Assembly (NCBI GenBank): GCA_028829895.1
Contig: CM054181.1
Location: 64,287,759-64,351,758 of the forward strand
From: Sinotaia quadrata
Taxonomy: Eukaryota; Mollusca; Gastropoda; Architaenioglossa; Viviparidae
Length of the DNA stretch: 64,000 nt
Direction: 5' to 3'
How positions within the stretch are numbered: position 1 is the stretch's first letter; every line of letters starts with the position of its first letter. A program made the translations under genes and the position numbers. Below are positions 1-11,790 of the stretch, piece by piece. Under the pieces are notes generated by a model. The model was not told where the DNA came from and ran no database searches. It saw nothing but the letters and a program-made list of their open reading frames with translations.

Positions 1-470
1 AATCAGATACATATCTAGACAGATAAAATGTACATATCCATATATGGTTATTGATATTAATCCATTCACAAATGTAGATGCAATACAAAATCAGATACAT
101 ATCTAGACAGATAAAATGTACATATCCACACAAAAACAAAGTTATTACTTAAAAAACGGCACAGACAGAGATGCAATTAAATATTTCCAGATACAGATCC
201 AAATTAATATCCATATTCTGACTCAGATCCAGACACAGTAAAAAATACAAATGAAGGCACATTCATAGAGGCAGTCAAAGAATCACACATATTCATTAAA
301 TATCCAACAGATATACAGGTGTAGATCAAGTAAAGAGGCAATCAAAGAATCAGACACATTGAGTCCAGATACAGCCACAAAACCGACAGTAATCCCAAAA
401 TATATCTGGACACAATTAAGACATATCCAGACACAGTCCATCATATATCCATTTATTATCTCAACACTGA
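1..470. repeat. degenerate repeat tract rich in CAGATATCCAGACACA-like words
   Basis: About 40 bases at position 1 recur almost unchanged at 89-128, a spacing of 88 bases. Through 470 the sequence keeps reusing words such as ATCCAGACACA and CAAAGAATCA, for example near 270 and 338. It looks like an old, diverged tandem array and may continue left of the window. It lies inside or upstream of the gamma-SNAP intron that ends at 872. From 470 to 872 I see only AT-rich intron sequence. Confidence 0.55.
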
Positions 471-872
471 TCCAAAAAAATGCATAGTTTTTAATAATTG
501 GATGCTGAATGTAATGTTTACACTTTTATATTTAAACTAAAATTATAAAATTTTAGCAGTGTTTGAAAGAATTGAAAATAAATATTTAGTATATTTATTA
601 TAAATTTCAGTTTCACCTAGATTTTTTCCTCTTGATTTTATTATAATATTTTTAATTATTGTTCAAAATATGTGGACATTTAATTTATATGCATGTCTAC
701 ATATTTGGAAAAGCACTAATTGTGTTGCTTATAGCATATTTGTTCACCTTGAAAAGATGAAAATTCGTTTATGCACTTTGACTTTGCGTATAATCACTTT
801 GTTTTGTTAAGTACAACTCAGTAGGTAATGTTATTTAAATAGGTGACTTTGTTATTTACCTGCAATGTATAG

Positions 873-1002
873 ATACCCAGAGTTTGGCAGCAGTGAAGAG
901 GCAGGGGCTTTACAGGATCTTTTGCAGGCTTATGATGATGGTGATGATGAGGCAGCCCGTGCCACCCTGTCCTTGCCAGTCTTTAAGTACCTAGACAATG
1001 CA
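873..1002 (+). CDS. NAPG: gamma-SNAP, penultimate coding exon (partial gene)
   Basis: Gamma-soluble NSF attachment protein is a cytosolic, peripheral membrane adaptor that helps NSF take apart SNARE complexes after vesicle fusion. This exon follows an AG at 871-872 and ends before GTAAGT at 1003. It starts with the last base of a split codon, then encodes 43 residues beginning YPEFGSSEEAG and ending LFKY-like FKYLDNA. The order PxFxxSE...ALxxLLxxYDxxD...FKYxDN matches the C-terminal helices of animal gamma-SNAP as I know the family. The exon ends in phase 0, which fits the next exon exactly. Earlier exons lie left of the window, so this is a fragment only because of the window edge. Confidence 0.9.
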
Positions 1003-2197
1003 GTAAGTAATATTAATGTTCTTGGAACTTAAAATTAAATTTAAAGTTGCAAACTACTGTATAAGGAGTTGGGATTTTTCTTATACAGTCTCAGAAAGTG
1101 CATCAGAAAATTAAGCTCTTGTACATGGACACACATAGTACCAATTATTTTATTGTTGTTGTCTTTGTGAAGACTTTCTGTATGAAAGTGAGGTAGAAAA
1201 GCCATGTTTGTGTAATGATCATATTCAGAACTAATTATTGTTGGATCATTAGAGTGTTTATATTACTGAATTTTACATGAACAGTTCTGTTTTGATAGTT
1301 TCTAATACAGTTATTTAATTTTTAATTGAGGGTATCTTGCTGTAAAAGTGTATATTTATTAACTATGTTTATTGAAAGTTCTTGCATAACTATTAATAAC
1401 GTTAATATTACAAACATGGTGTCTCTCACATTCTTGTGCACAGCTAGAACATGTTGATAGTGCTTACAGTGATATATAGTGATGTGTTTATTACTTTGAA
1501 TGTTTTTACAGTATGTTGATGAAAACTTGAACATAACACTTAACATTTTCTTGAGAAGAAAAAAAAATTAATACATTTAAAGTAACTGACAGACATTTGG
1601 CCTGAAAGCCACTGCTAATAGCGCACTATTCGTTAGCCAGCATAACTACCTAGTGATTCATAATTATATGCACTTATAAATACATTTATATTTACATGCT
1701 TTTATACATATATATAGTGTAAAGATTTAGGCACAGTTAACTACTTGTTGAAAATGTTTGCATAAATAAATTATTGTGCTATGACAATCACAGGCACACA
1801 GCCAGAGTTAATGATGCACTACTACTGATCACATTTGCATAGCTCATTTAGCATTGATATAAATACAAATACAAAACTATATGCAGATTGAGTGTTCGGA
1901 TTAACATGGGTTTGGATTACCAGTGTTCACTGTACAAGTACTGCGTGTATATTTTTGTGATTATTGTCCTTATTAAGTATACTATGAAACTGTATGAACA
2001 GAATTATTTTTAAAAATCTAGTTACAAATAGAATAGTAAGAAAAGTAAAAATATAAAGTTATCCTATAATGTATTTATTTCACTTAATTTTAAAAAAAGC
2101 TAATGAGGTTTCATTATTCATGGTAATGGCATAGGACAGTTGGTAGGATATTTGAAATCCATGAAAAACTGCAGATGCTGCATGCATTTAAAATATA

Positions 2198-2234
<37 letters not shown>

Positions 2235-2738
2235 GCATGTAAATAATATAGAGAGAAAGTTTCTGCTACAAAATATTTTAATTTTTATTGGAAGCCTTTT
2301 AAGTTGTTTGAAATGTGAATCCCTCTTTTGTCTTGTGAGTGAGTGCATGCATGTGCACAAACTCAAAATCTCGACATTTTTTAAAATAACCCTGGAAACA
2401 AGGTAGACCACATACCTTGTGCCCATATTTGGGACCAGATTATTAAAAAAAATTTGTGAATCCCTGTATGTATGTATGTATACAAGCACATGCACTACAT
2501 TTAATTACATGGATGAACAGTTGTATGTTTTTTGTACAGTACATTTTTATAAGAAAAAAGGTAGAGCTGCTGCAGTTTTCAAACGATTTTTTGGGGGGTG
2601 GGGAATTTGAGAAATTGGCCTTAGTGCAAGTATTAAAAAAAAAGTGTGAGTATGCAAGTAACTATTAAATTTGATTACTTGTTTAGTTTGTGTCATTTAG
2701 CTGTGGTGTGCTATAGCTGTTCTAAACATTCTGCACAG
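1003..2738 (+). other. last intron of gamma-SNAP
   Basis: This 1,736-base intron has a GTAAGT donor and a CTGCACAG acceptor. It is AT-rich and holds a (TA)15 tract at 2203-2232 and a short ATGT repeat near 2467. I see no gene in it; the short reading frames around 2118-2610 come from low-complexity DNA. Confidence 0.8.
2203..2232. repeat. (TA)15 microsatellite
   Basis: Thirty bases of uninterrupted TA lie in the last gamma-SNAP intron. Confidence 0.95.
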
Positions 2739-2870
2739 TTTGCCAAATTGGCACGTGACATGAAAATACCCGGAAGCGGCAGCATCAGGTCCAAGTCGCC
2801 AGGCGATGCCACAAACAACAGTTCAGGCCCAGCTGAGGATGATAATGATTTCCCAGGTGGACTCTGCTGA
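2739..2870 (+). CDS. NAPG: gamma-SNAP, last coding exon with stop codon
   Basis: The exon opens after the acceptor AG at 2737-2738 and reads FAKLARDMKIPGSGSIRSK, then an acidic linker, then FPGGLC and TGA at 2868-2870. The (Y/F)AKL start, the IPG...KSP stretch and the acidic tail ending in GGLC are the signature end of gamma-SNAP; the vertebrate protein also ends GGLC. It gives 43 residues plus stop, in phase with the previous exon. The KSPGDATNNSSGPAEDD segment is low complexity, as this region is in the family. I could not place a polyadenylation signal: the first plausible one, ATTAAA near 3627, is weak evidence. Confidence 0.93.
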   Translation, partial: FAKLARDMKIPGSGSIRSKSPGDATNNSSGPAEDDNDFPGGLC

Positions 2871-3149
2871 ATATTATGTTCTTCCACCACCACCACCACC
2901 ATTTCCTGCATACCTGTTAGAATATTCTTTTTGTGTGTGTGTGTGTGGTCTTTGTAGCCAGTTTTTGAGCATTTTGAAGATTTTTGACTTTCTAGGCTCT
3001 TGCTGACTTTCAAGCGGTGTTGTTTCAGTAAAGTGGTAGAAGGGTAGTAATATGTTGTTTCTAAGTCTTAAAAGGTAACATTGAAACTTGCTTTACGATT
3101 TTATTGTATGTTTAGCAATTACAGTAATTTGTAAAGCAATTCATAAGTT

Positions 3150-3427
3150 AAGAAAACTGTGCCCAACTTATTGGAGTACTTATGCTCTAAACTATACAAA
3201 GAACATGTACAAGAAAACTGTGTCCAACTTATTTGAGTACTTATACAAACCTAACCTATACAAAGAACGTGTACAAGAAAACTGTGTTCAACTTATTTGA
3301 GTACTTATGCTCTAACCTATATAAAGAACATGTGCAAGAAAACTGTCCAACTTATTTGAGTACTTATGCAAACCTAACCTATACAAAGGGAATGTACTAA
3401 AGAACAGTGTCCAACCTTTTTGAGTAC
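3150..3427. repeat. 61-64-bp tandem repeat, about 4.5 copies
   Basis: AGAAAACTGT begins at 3151, 3212, 3276 and 3337, and a diverged copy follows near 3400. Each unit then carries CCAACTTATTTGAGTACTTA and a TATACAAAGAAC segment. Alternate units differ by an extra AACC, which explains the 61/64 alternation. Confidence 0.9.
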
Positions 3428-3500
3428 AATCAGTCTCAGGTTATGAACAAGTTCTGTTCTTAAAGACACTAGTTTGTAACCCAATTTGGTATTTAATCAG
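3425..3500. mobile_element. possible terminal fragment of a pogo/Tigger-type DNA transposon
   Basis: The stretch CAGTCTCAGGTTATGAACAA, followed by GTTCTGTTCTTAAAG and GTTTGTAACCCAATTTG, resembles the ends of Tc1/pogo-type elements and MITEs, which often start CAGT and carry paired AACAAGTTC / GTTCTTAA words. No transposase or opposite end is visible. This rests on resemblance alone. Confidence 0.25.
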
Positions 3501-4544
3501 TATATAAATCTCTGTGTCCATTAATACTACATAGGCAAAAATAATGTCTTATAATTTTGATTTTACTATTTTTTAAAAAGCCTCAAGCTCATTAATAATA
3601 ACAATTTAGTAAAATACAGTAAATTGCAAAATTAAAACTGTGTAGTGAATGAAAACATATTCTCACTGACAACCGAAATTCTGCTCTTTACCCACATCTG
3701 AGCTCATTTGTCTTGTTCATAAGTAGTAATGAATAGATGTCCCTACAGTTACATGTACACTTACTTGAAAATTAACTTGAAATTGAAAAATTGAATATTA
3801 TTGGGGTCTCATGGGCTCATTCTTATCAGCAGGTACTAAAAGTTGAGACCACTGGAACCCAAGACCTGACTAAATATTTTCTTCAAAATAATGCAATTTT
3901 CAATTGACCTCATACTTGCTATATAATGTTGCACAACTAAATCAAACATTTCTGCATGATAAGTTTTTATTACACTTACATCTTAGCTAATCATATTTGT
4001 GCTTCAGTTTGCTCTTGTTCATATCTGTTTGTACTTGATCGCACAGTTTAGTTGGATGCAGGAAGTTACTTTTGGGATGAATTCTTCTTAAACTAGGCAG
4101 AGATATTACAATATTGTGGATCATAGTTTATTAACAGATTTATTCTACTGTGCATTATAAGGTATAATGTGGAACTTTTCACCTCAAATATATGCTAGTA
4201 CTAGGGAAAACTTAAATATGCATGAATGATTTGCATGATGGTGAACAGGTAAGAATTAAAGGCTTGTGCCTTTTTGCAAAATACCACATAACTTTAAAAA
4301 GTAACAGTTACTGCTCACTTGAGAAGAATAGAAGTACCACTTGACCTTAACATGGTCTTATTTCTGTATAACTGTTGGATTTTACAATTTACAAAGTGAC
4401 AGATTGGCAAAAGCACCATACAGTGAAGAAATCAGCAGACAGTAAATTTCATGTGAGAAATATATGAGAAACAACCAAGAACCTGTCTGCCTTACAAAAT
4501 AAATTTTTTAAATGAAAAAAAATTGAAAAGTTTCTAGGCAACAA

Positions 4545-4545
<1 letters not shown>

Positions 4546-4628
<83 letters not shown>
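4546..4628. repeat. (TG)41 microsatellite
   Basis: Eighty-three bases of pure TG, followed by interrupted TGTATG units to about 4642. The complementary frame would encode a poly-Thr-His string and is not a gene. Confidence 0.97.
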
Positions 4629-4635
<7 letters not shown>

Positions 4636-5565
4636 TATGTGAGTAAATGAGAAATTATCAAATATATTTTGTTTTAGGTTTTAAATATACATTTAAAAAA
4701 TGTATTGTGTTTTTTGTATGAAAATAGTATTAATATTTCAGATTGGTATAAGTATTTCTGACATTACTAGCAAATATTAGTGATAGCACTAATTAGCTTG
4801 GTGCTAGTCATTAGGATGGATTAAACGTTGGGCTAGTTATGATGTTTACTGCCGTAGTGAGTAATTAAAAAAAAACCTGTTTAAAAATTGGTCCAGGATT
4901 GCATTTAGATGTTAGCTTTTTTCTTAATCGACCATACAGAGCCATTCTACTCATTAATTTGGATTTCAGAGATAAATACCAAGGCCGAGTGTTAGAAATT
5001 TGTACATTCATCAAATTAAACTATTGTCAAGGTGATGGGCAGGCTCAACTGTGCACATTCCGTTTTCCCATCATTTACCTTCATTCCAGGCACATACTTC
5101 TCAGGCAGGTGCATTGAAAAATCTGTAAATGACTTATGCTGGTAACATGTTTTAGTTGCAGGTTACATTCCAATGGTCATTTAAATTGTGTGAAATGGAA
5201 AGTCTGAATAACATGTATTCAATAAATGCACGCCAGTGTTTTGATCCTTGTAGATTTAGCTGATTAACATTACACTTTTATTTTTCAAACATACTAAGTC
5301 ACAAGAGTAGTGATTAAACTGTACCTCAAGCATGCGACATGTGGCCCTTTACAAGCACCTTTACCTGTGGCCCTCACAAAGATTTCTACAGTGCAAGCAC
5401 ATTTTATCTTCGTTTATAAATTTTAAAAACAACGCAGTTTTTCGATTTGATTGTTTTTGTGCGATTTTTGCAACTACTTTTAAATTCCGGTGAATCATGT
5501 GCAAGTCATTAACAGTCATAAACAGAAAACTTTCTTTCAAAATTTGAAAGATTTTTGCTTTTAAA

Positions 5566-7054
5566 ATGTTGAGTGCTCCTCCAGTGAAGAGTAAAAGGAA
5601 ATTGAAAGAAGAAGGGTGAGTGTTTCAAGAAAAGTGGGAATTACAGTATTTTGCACAACAGTGAATGAAAGATACATTGTATAATTTGCAACAACTGCAT
5701 CACCATGCCAAAAGAGTACAACTTGAAAAGGCATTATTAAATGAACCATCGATCTTACGATAAATTTGAAGGACCAGTGCGTGTTTCAAGACTCGAGGAA
5801 TTGAAATTAACTTGATACAACAGACCTTTTTTATGAAAACTCAAAAAGGGAAAGTCGTTTCTGTTATTGCAAGTTATGAGTGTGAAATCTTACAGTGAAG
5901 GAGATTTCATAATGCAATGCATGACTATGGTTTTCATTTGAGTATACTTGCATGCTTATCTACTGACGGTGCTGTGAATATGGTTGGCAGACATAATGAT
6001 GATGCTTCCAAGTTACAAACAAAAATAGAAAACTCGCATCCAGATTTATTATTTGCACATTTTCACTTTATTATTCATCAGCAAAATTTGTGTTCAGAGA
6101 TTTTAAAATTGGATCTTGTTCTTAGCTTAGTCACAAAGACAACAAACTATATCAGAGGTCGTGTTCTCAAGCACCGTCAGTTCAGCCAGCTTTTGGAAGA
6201 TATGAATAATCAGTTCACCGATGTTCCATCTACACAGAAGTCCGCTGATTGTCGTCACAAAGTTCTGAAAAGATTCTATTTGTTGAGACAAGAAATAATT
6301 ATTTTTAGAGATGAAAGGTCAAAACAGATGAAATAAAAGATGAAAGTTGGCTCCAAGATCTGGCTTTTACTGTAGATATTACTACACAATTAGCTGATCT
6401 TAATTTGAAATTATAAGGTAAAAACAAACTCATCACTTGGTTGTATGATGACATCAAGTGCTTCATTACAAAACCAAGCTTATGGAAGCCACAGTTGTTA
6501 AATGAAAATTTAGTTCATATTCCTACATGCAAAAAGATTAAAAACACTGCCAATACTGAGTCTGACTTAGCTTTACTAAGTATGACAGTCACCTGGAACT
6601 TTGTCAAAAGAAATTTCAAGAAAGATTTTGTGATTTATTTTCTCATCTTTTGAAAATCAGTTTGCATTATTCTCAGCACCATTCATCTTTGATGTTGCCA
6701 AGGCAGAAGAAAGCCTGCAGATGGAACTACATGTATTAGAAATGCAGTCAGATTCTACACTCAGAGCAAAGTACATGTATCTTGAAGTAGGGAGTCCTGG
6801 TTTCTTTTCATACCTTCCTGGAATATTTAAAAACTTCAGAAAGATTGCCACAAAGATTATAGTAATGTTTAGTTCTACCTAAGTGTATGAATAGTTATTT
6901 TCTTTATGAAATCAACAAAAACTTTTCAGAGAACAAGGCTGACTGATTAACACTTGTCATCTGTGATCAAAGTCAGACATTTCAACCAGACATACCAAAA
7001 ATTATTAGCAAAAAGAGGTGTCAAGCCTCAGGACAAAACACTAAAAATGATTGA
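5566..7054 (+). pseudogene. decayed hAT-family transposase (ZBED/GTF2IRD2-like)
   Basis: Read across all three forward frames, this region follows a hAT transposase of the kind captured in ZBED5, SCAND3 and GTF2IRD2-like proteins. In order: a KRK-rich start and VFQEKW (5595-5635); a broken BED-finger region with YNLQ and a His pair (about 5680-5705); SEGDFIMQCM (about 5893-5922); the first catalytic block STDGAVNMVGRH (5956-5991); HFIIHQQNLCS; KVLKRFYLLRQEI (about 6259-6297); SAPFIFDVAKAEESLQMELH (about 6675-6732); and the dimerisation region with FSSTYL, SLMKSTKTF and RLTD (about 6868-6945). It ends KRCQASGQNTKND and TGA at 7052-7054. Many frameshifts and stops break it, and the Trp of the family's RW motif is now TGA in the frame reading TEVR-stop-LS near 6240. 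No terminal inverted repeats or target duplication were identified. It is non-autonomous and dead. Confidence 0.85.
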
Positions 7055-7131
7055 ATAGTAGCAAATAAATGTTCAGTTTGAACTGCTGTAATTTTTGTAC
7101 AGTGTATTTGTTGCCGTTACAAACTACAAGT

Positions 7132-7174
7132 ATATGTTACCGTTTAAAATTATATTTTTTAAACGGTAACATAT
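7132..7174. repeat. perfect 18-bp hairpin
   Basis: Arms 7132-7149 and 7157-7174 are exact reverse complements around a 7-base loop. The outer part of the left arm reads ATATGTTACCGTTTA. It lies 78 bases past the dead hAT reading frame and could be part of that element's 3' region. Confidence 0.85.
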
Positions 7175-8012
7175 TTTTTGTCAAACTACTTCATTATTTT
7201 GTATTCATGAATGCTGCTAAAACATTTGTGTGCACAGTGTATGTTTCTAAATTTAAGTAACAAAATATTCTGCAATACATTTTATTAAAGAGTTCAATTA
7301 GTTGTAATGTGCACAATTAGTTGTCGTGAGTGGCCCTCATTAAAATATATTTCGTCCACCAACAGTTTCCTTTTTATATATAAATTCTAAATTAGAGTTA
7401 TCTTTCAAAACCTTATTCCATAAGTCAGTCCTCTTGTGAAATAAATGCTGAGGTTATGTTATTGAAATTCTGCAATACTGCTATGATGATTTTGTGAAAA
7501 CTAAATATTCTTTAGCTTACTGACTTCTTCAAATCAGCAGTGGCAATAATAATGCTCAACTGCTTGTTCACTTGTTTTATACAAAAGCCTTCATTGTAGC
7601 ATCACTTTGTAGAATTACCTCCCTTGTTAAAAGAAAAGGTAAAATGTAAATCTGTAAAAGTTTCTTCAAGAAGTGTTCAGTATAGCATACTTCCTAACTG
7701 CTAAAATAAATCTCAAATATGAACATAAAACTTAAATTTTCACAGCTGAGATTTTAAGGATTATAGGGGAGGAAAAAAAAGTTTTAATGGAAATTTTTTT
7801 ATATGTGGTGTATTTAATATGTACAATTTTAAACTAAACTTGGCATAAGTGGAATTGTTTAATATTTTCCATGTTGCTCAAACTGACCTTTCCCTGTAAT
7901 ACCACTGCTTACAACAGACATGTATGTCCACATATCAGAATTCTTGGTTCTCGTATAGTTGACGTGTTGTATGTTCTGGTGTAAGTTAAATGACTTCACC
8001 AAAGTAACCTGC

Positions 8013-8330
8013 CATTAAGTTACATTGTACCAGGCATACCCAGCTATCTATAGAGTAATTCAACTGACAGTGTGCCAGGAAAACCCAACTATTTATAAAG
8101 TAAGTTAACTGACATTGTGCCAGATATATTCCTTCATCTGTAGCATAAGTTAACTGACAGTGAACCAGGTGTACCCTACCATTTAGTTAACTGACAGTAT
8201 GCCAGGTATACCCAGTCATCTGTAGCATAAATGTCAGTTTTAACTGACAGTGTGCCATGCAAACCCAGTCGTCTGTAGCATAAGTTAACTGATAGTGCAC
8301 CAGTTAATTGACAGTATACCAGGCATACAC
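8013..8330. repeat. diverged tandem repeat, about 55-65-bp unit
   Basis: The words AAGTTAACTGACAGTGTGCC, AGGCATACCCAG and CATCTGTAGCATAAGTTAAC recur about six times with small indels. Copies are degenerate, so the array is old. Confidence 0.85.
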
Positions 8331-10959
8331 AAGTATTTTTGCATTCGTTTTTTACTCCCTACATATGGAGCTTATTTTATGTTATAAAATAATTCAACAC
8401 ACAGTCAATGTGTGAAACAGAGGAAAAGGAGAAATATTGTGTTTAAATCTTTTCTTTTGTGCTATTTCTGTATGAAATTTCATTTCTGATTATTGGATTT
8501 TCTTAAAAGTCTAAAGTACAGGCAAATATATATTGAAGGAGAAAGGGCAATGATTGTATTGCACTTATAAAAAAGAAATCTCCAAATTATTTTATTTTTA
8601 TTTATTTGATATTTTTATATCAGCTCCAATAAAATAATAGAATAAATACAGATTGCTTTTGTGTAGGATGGAGTTTTATTAGACTAAATAATTAAGTATA
8701 GAACTTTTTATGCAAAACATACAAACTATTTCCCATATGTTCTTGTAATATTCCCAGTGGGGAAGGAATTTTTCTTCTAGTGGAGGATAGGTCATTTGTA
8801 AAAACAGTATCATTAATATCTTCAAAAACATTTTAGTTTCATTAAAACAAACCTTGAAGATCCATTATCATTTTAAACCAAAATCATTTTTCTATTTCCC
8901 ATTTTAACATACATAGTATCTTAGATGACTAATATTGTATATAAATTCTTTACAATTTTCCAGGTGCTTATTAATCTCTTTAAAATGAATAAAAGAAATA
9001 AAATATCTTGTTAGGACTGCTGAAATGTTATTTATTTGTGACATGTGTATGTTACTGTTTAAAAATGTCCAATTCGTCTTTATGAAATAGCTCACATGCT
9101 TTGTTGTTTTTTTTATATTGTACAACTTATCTATGCTTCTTTCTCTTTAAACAAAACTATTTGCAGTGGAATGAAGTCAGTATTTGTTTGTAATTTATTT
9201 TGTTTTATATTATTTTTTAATAAACAATCATTTATTTATTTATTATTTAGTAATCACTACCACCCTCCACAGACACTTTATTTAATCTCACCCTCTACGC
9301 ATTTTTTAGCATTGTTTAATTTTTAAACAGAACTATTTACTGTTGAACCAAGTCATTTGGGTTCATTTGAAATGTTTCATAAGCTCATTTTAAAGAAATT
9401 GGACATTTTATTATTCATTTCCTCACACCTTTGCATAGTACTTATCTGTGTGAATTTCACTTCTTAAAAACTCTACATAAATTTTTACTTCTCTTGAACT
9501 TCAAAAACTGTTTACTACATCAATTTTTTCTTCTTTCCTTGAACTTCGAAAACTGTTTACTACATCAATTTTTACTTCTCTTTGCTTTAACTTCAAAACT
9601 GTCTAATATATTGATTTACGTTCATCTTTTTTTTAACTTCAAAGCTGTTTATCAAATCACTTTAAATTCATTTGAAATACAATGTTCATGTCATTTGGCA
9701 AAGTCCATGTTTGAACTAAACCCTAATCATTATTTCTGATTGTTGATTAATTTGACCAAAATGATCCATAGATTAGAGCAATTTTCATAAGTCACTATTC
9801 CTTAGGTTTTAACTACTATTCCATTTTTCCCCTTAATCAGAAATGTCTGTAGCTGTCTTGCCAGCTCCCATTTTTTAATTTTTTATTTTACCCTATTCAT
9901 AAAAAAGTCATTGTTTTCATGTGACAGATTATTTTTAAAGTACTTGAGTCAATGTATGCAGATGAACTGGATAGAACAGGCATGTAACTGATTGTAATTT
10001 CCTTTTAGCTTGGTTTTGTAAATAAAAATATGAATGTAATATGATGTACATACAGCTTAGTGTATTTAAAGGTTTCAATTTATTGTTATATCCTATGTTT
10101 GAAGCTGAATTCAAATCAGCTCATATTGGTGATGGATTGTTTAAAGCAAACAATTTCCCCTGTGTATTTTTTATTTGCAAAACCTCATAGATCTCTGGGA
10201 CAAAATTAAACAATATGCAAAAAATATCAAAACCTAGTCACTTTCAAAACAGATATTTATTTAAGCATAGTGATTATTAGCACTGGTGGTTTTGTTTGTT
10301 TCAATGTTCTTTTTTCTGATTGATAATGAGTTCTGGTACTGTTTAAGAGGTTTCTCCTAAACAGACTTTGATTTGATATAAAAATTATTATCATGTCATT
10401 AAAATGTTTTATCATTTGTTGATTTTAAAAATATATATTAAAACAAGCCACTTAGGTCAACTTTGTTGCAAAAAGAAAAAAAATGAAATGTAGGAATTGG
10501 AAAATTTAGTATTCTTTAACGATTTCTGAACTGGGCTGTTTTATATTTTATGATTTTGATACTGATCTTGTCATTGGAGCATTGATTCAGTCTTCAATAT
10601 TATTGATTTTTTAAAAAAATTAAACACTATAAATAAAACACAAAAATGCCAATTAGAATGCTGTTGGTGAAGAAAGAAAACAAGTGCTTTTGTGAGTTTT
10701 TGTTTTGCATAATTTTCATTTGTAATTGTTTACATGTGTGTGTGTGTTTGTGAAAAAGAGAGAGAGCAATACTTTGCAAAAAACATTAAAAAAGAATTAT
10801 TTGGAAAATTAGATTTTAAATCAATGTTTTATTAAGGTACTAGTAGGCCCTATGCAACTACTTTGCCAAATTATGTAAGAAGCGAAAAAATATATAAGGT
10901 CGTACCCTTTTGATGGATGAATTTACTTATATGTTTTTGCTGTGAACATGTATTTTCTC

Positions 10960-10981
10960 TATAACCATATATATGGTTATA
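10960..10981. repeat. 22-bp perfect palindrome
   Basis: The core ATAACCATATATATGGTTAT equals its own reverse complement and extends by one base each side. It sits just before the 11.0-kb repeat array. Confidence 0.9.
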
Positions 10982-10999
10982 TTTTAAAATTGTTTTTGT

Positions 11000-11345
11000 A
11001 TGTCTTTTATGTATTGTAGATCCATATATTTAATGTAAGCCCTTTATTTATTGTAGGTCTTTTATGTATTGTAGATCCATATATTTAATGTAGGTCCTTT
11101 ATTTATTGTAGGTCTTTTATGTATTGTAGATCCATACATTTAATGTAGGCCCTTTATTTATTGTAGATCCATATATTTAATTGTAGGCCCTTTATTTATT
11201 GTAGGTCCTTTTCTGTATTACAGGCTCATTATTTATTGGTAGGTCCTTTTATTTATTGTAGGCATTTTTACATATAGTTGACCCTTTAGGTTGGTCATGT
11301 AGGGGGCACTTCCATGCTGTTAGCCCTTTATTTATTGTAGGCCCT
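11000..11345. repeat. tandem repeat of TTTATTTATTGTAGGTCC-type units
   Basis: Copies of CCTTTATTTATTGTAGG alternate with TTTTATGTATTGTAGATCC and ATATATTTAATGTAGG, giving about 52-bp higher-order units on the left and shorter 25-30-bp units on the right. Confidence 0.9.
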
Positions 11346-11721
11346 TTTTGTGGTATTGTATCTTGTTAAACTGTTACTGTGTGATTGTGTGTGAAAAAGG
11401 ATGTTCACATTTCAAACAGTGGCATGCAAGTGGTAATCAGTGTTTCATGCATTTATGCTGATAATAAATGCTAAGTATTGTAAGAATTGTATGGTTCACA
11501 TGTTGGGTTTAATGTTTGTTTGATTTCTAGTGATAGATATGCAGGCCCATTCAAAGTAATAATTGGCTTAGTCATTGATTTTGGGTGGTAGACTAGGTTA
11601 CCTCCCCCCAAATAGATGTTAGTTTACCAACACCTGAAATAGTTACAGTTTACAAGCTTTTGCCAAAGAATTTATTGGGAACTGAGCTCATAAATCAAAG
11701 AAGCATTAATTCTTTCTTTTA

Positions 11722-11790
11722 CATAACTGTAATGCATGCACACTTACAAACACCACATAACTGAAATGCATGCACACTTACAAACACCAC
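11722..11790. repeat. 34-bp tandem duplication
   Basis: ATAACTGTAATGCATGCACA plus ACTTACAAACACCAC is followed directly by a second copy starting ATAACTGAAATGCATG. Confidence 0.9.

Larger units (their letters stand above)
2871..5565 (+). other. gamma-SNAP 3' UTR and intergenic DNA
   Basis: This holds the start of the gamma-SNAP 3' UTR (end unknown), a 61-64-bp tandem array at 3150-3427, a possible transposon end at 3425-3500 and a long TG microsatellite at 4546-4628. The rest is AT-rich DNA in which I see no gene. Confidence 0.7.

Noticed and set aside
4449..4661. Minus-strand reading frame with a long Thr-His repeat
   Set aside because: It is the translation of the (TG)41 microsatellite.
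5340..7340. GTGGCCCTCA words at both sides of the hAT relic as terminal repeats
   Set aside because: They are in direct, not inverted, orientation (about 5372 and 7328), so they do not serve as hAT termini.
9431..9739. 102-codon plus-strand frame with repeated LLNFKNCLLHQF
   Set aside because: The DNA beneath is a short imperfect tandem repeat; no family likeness.
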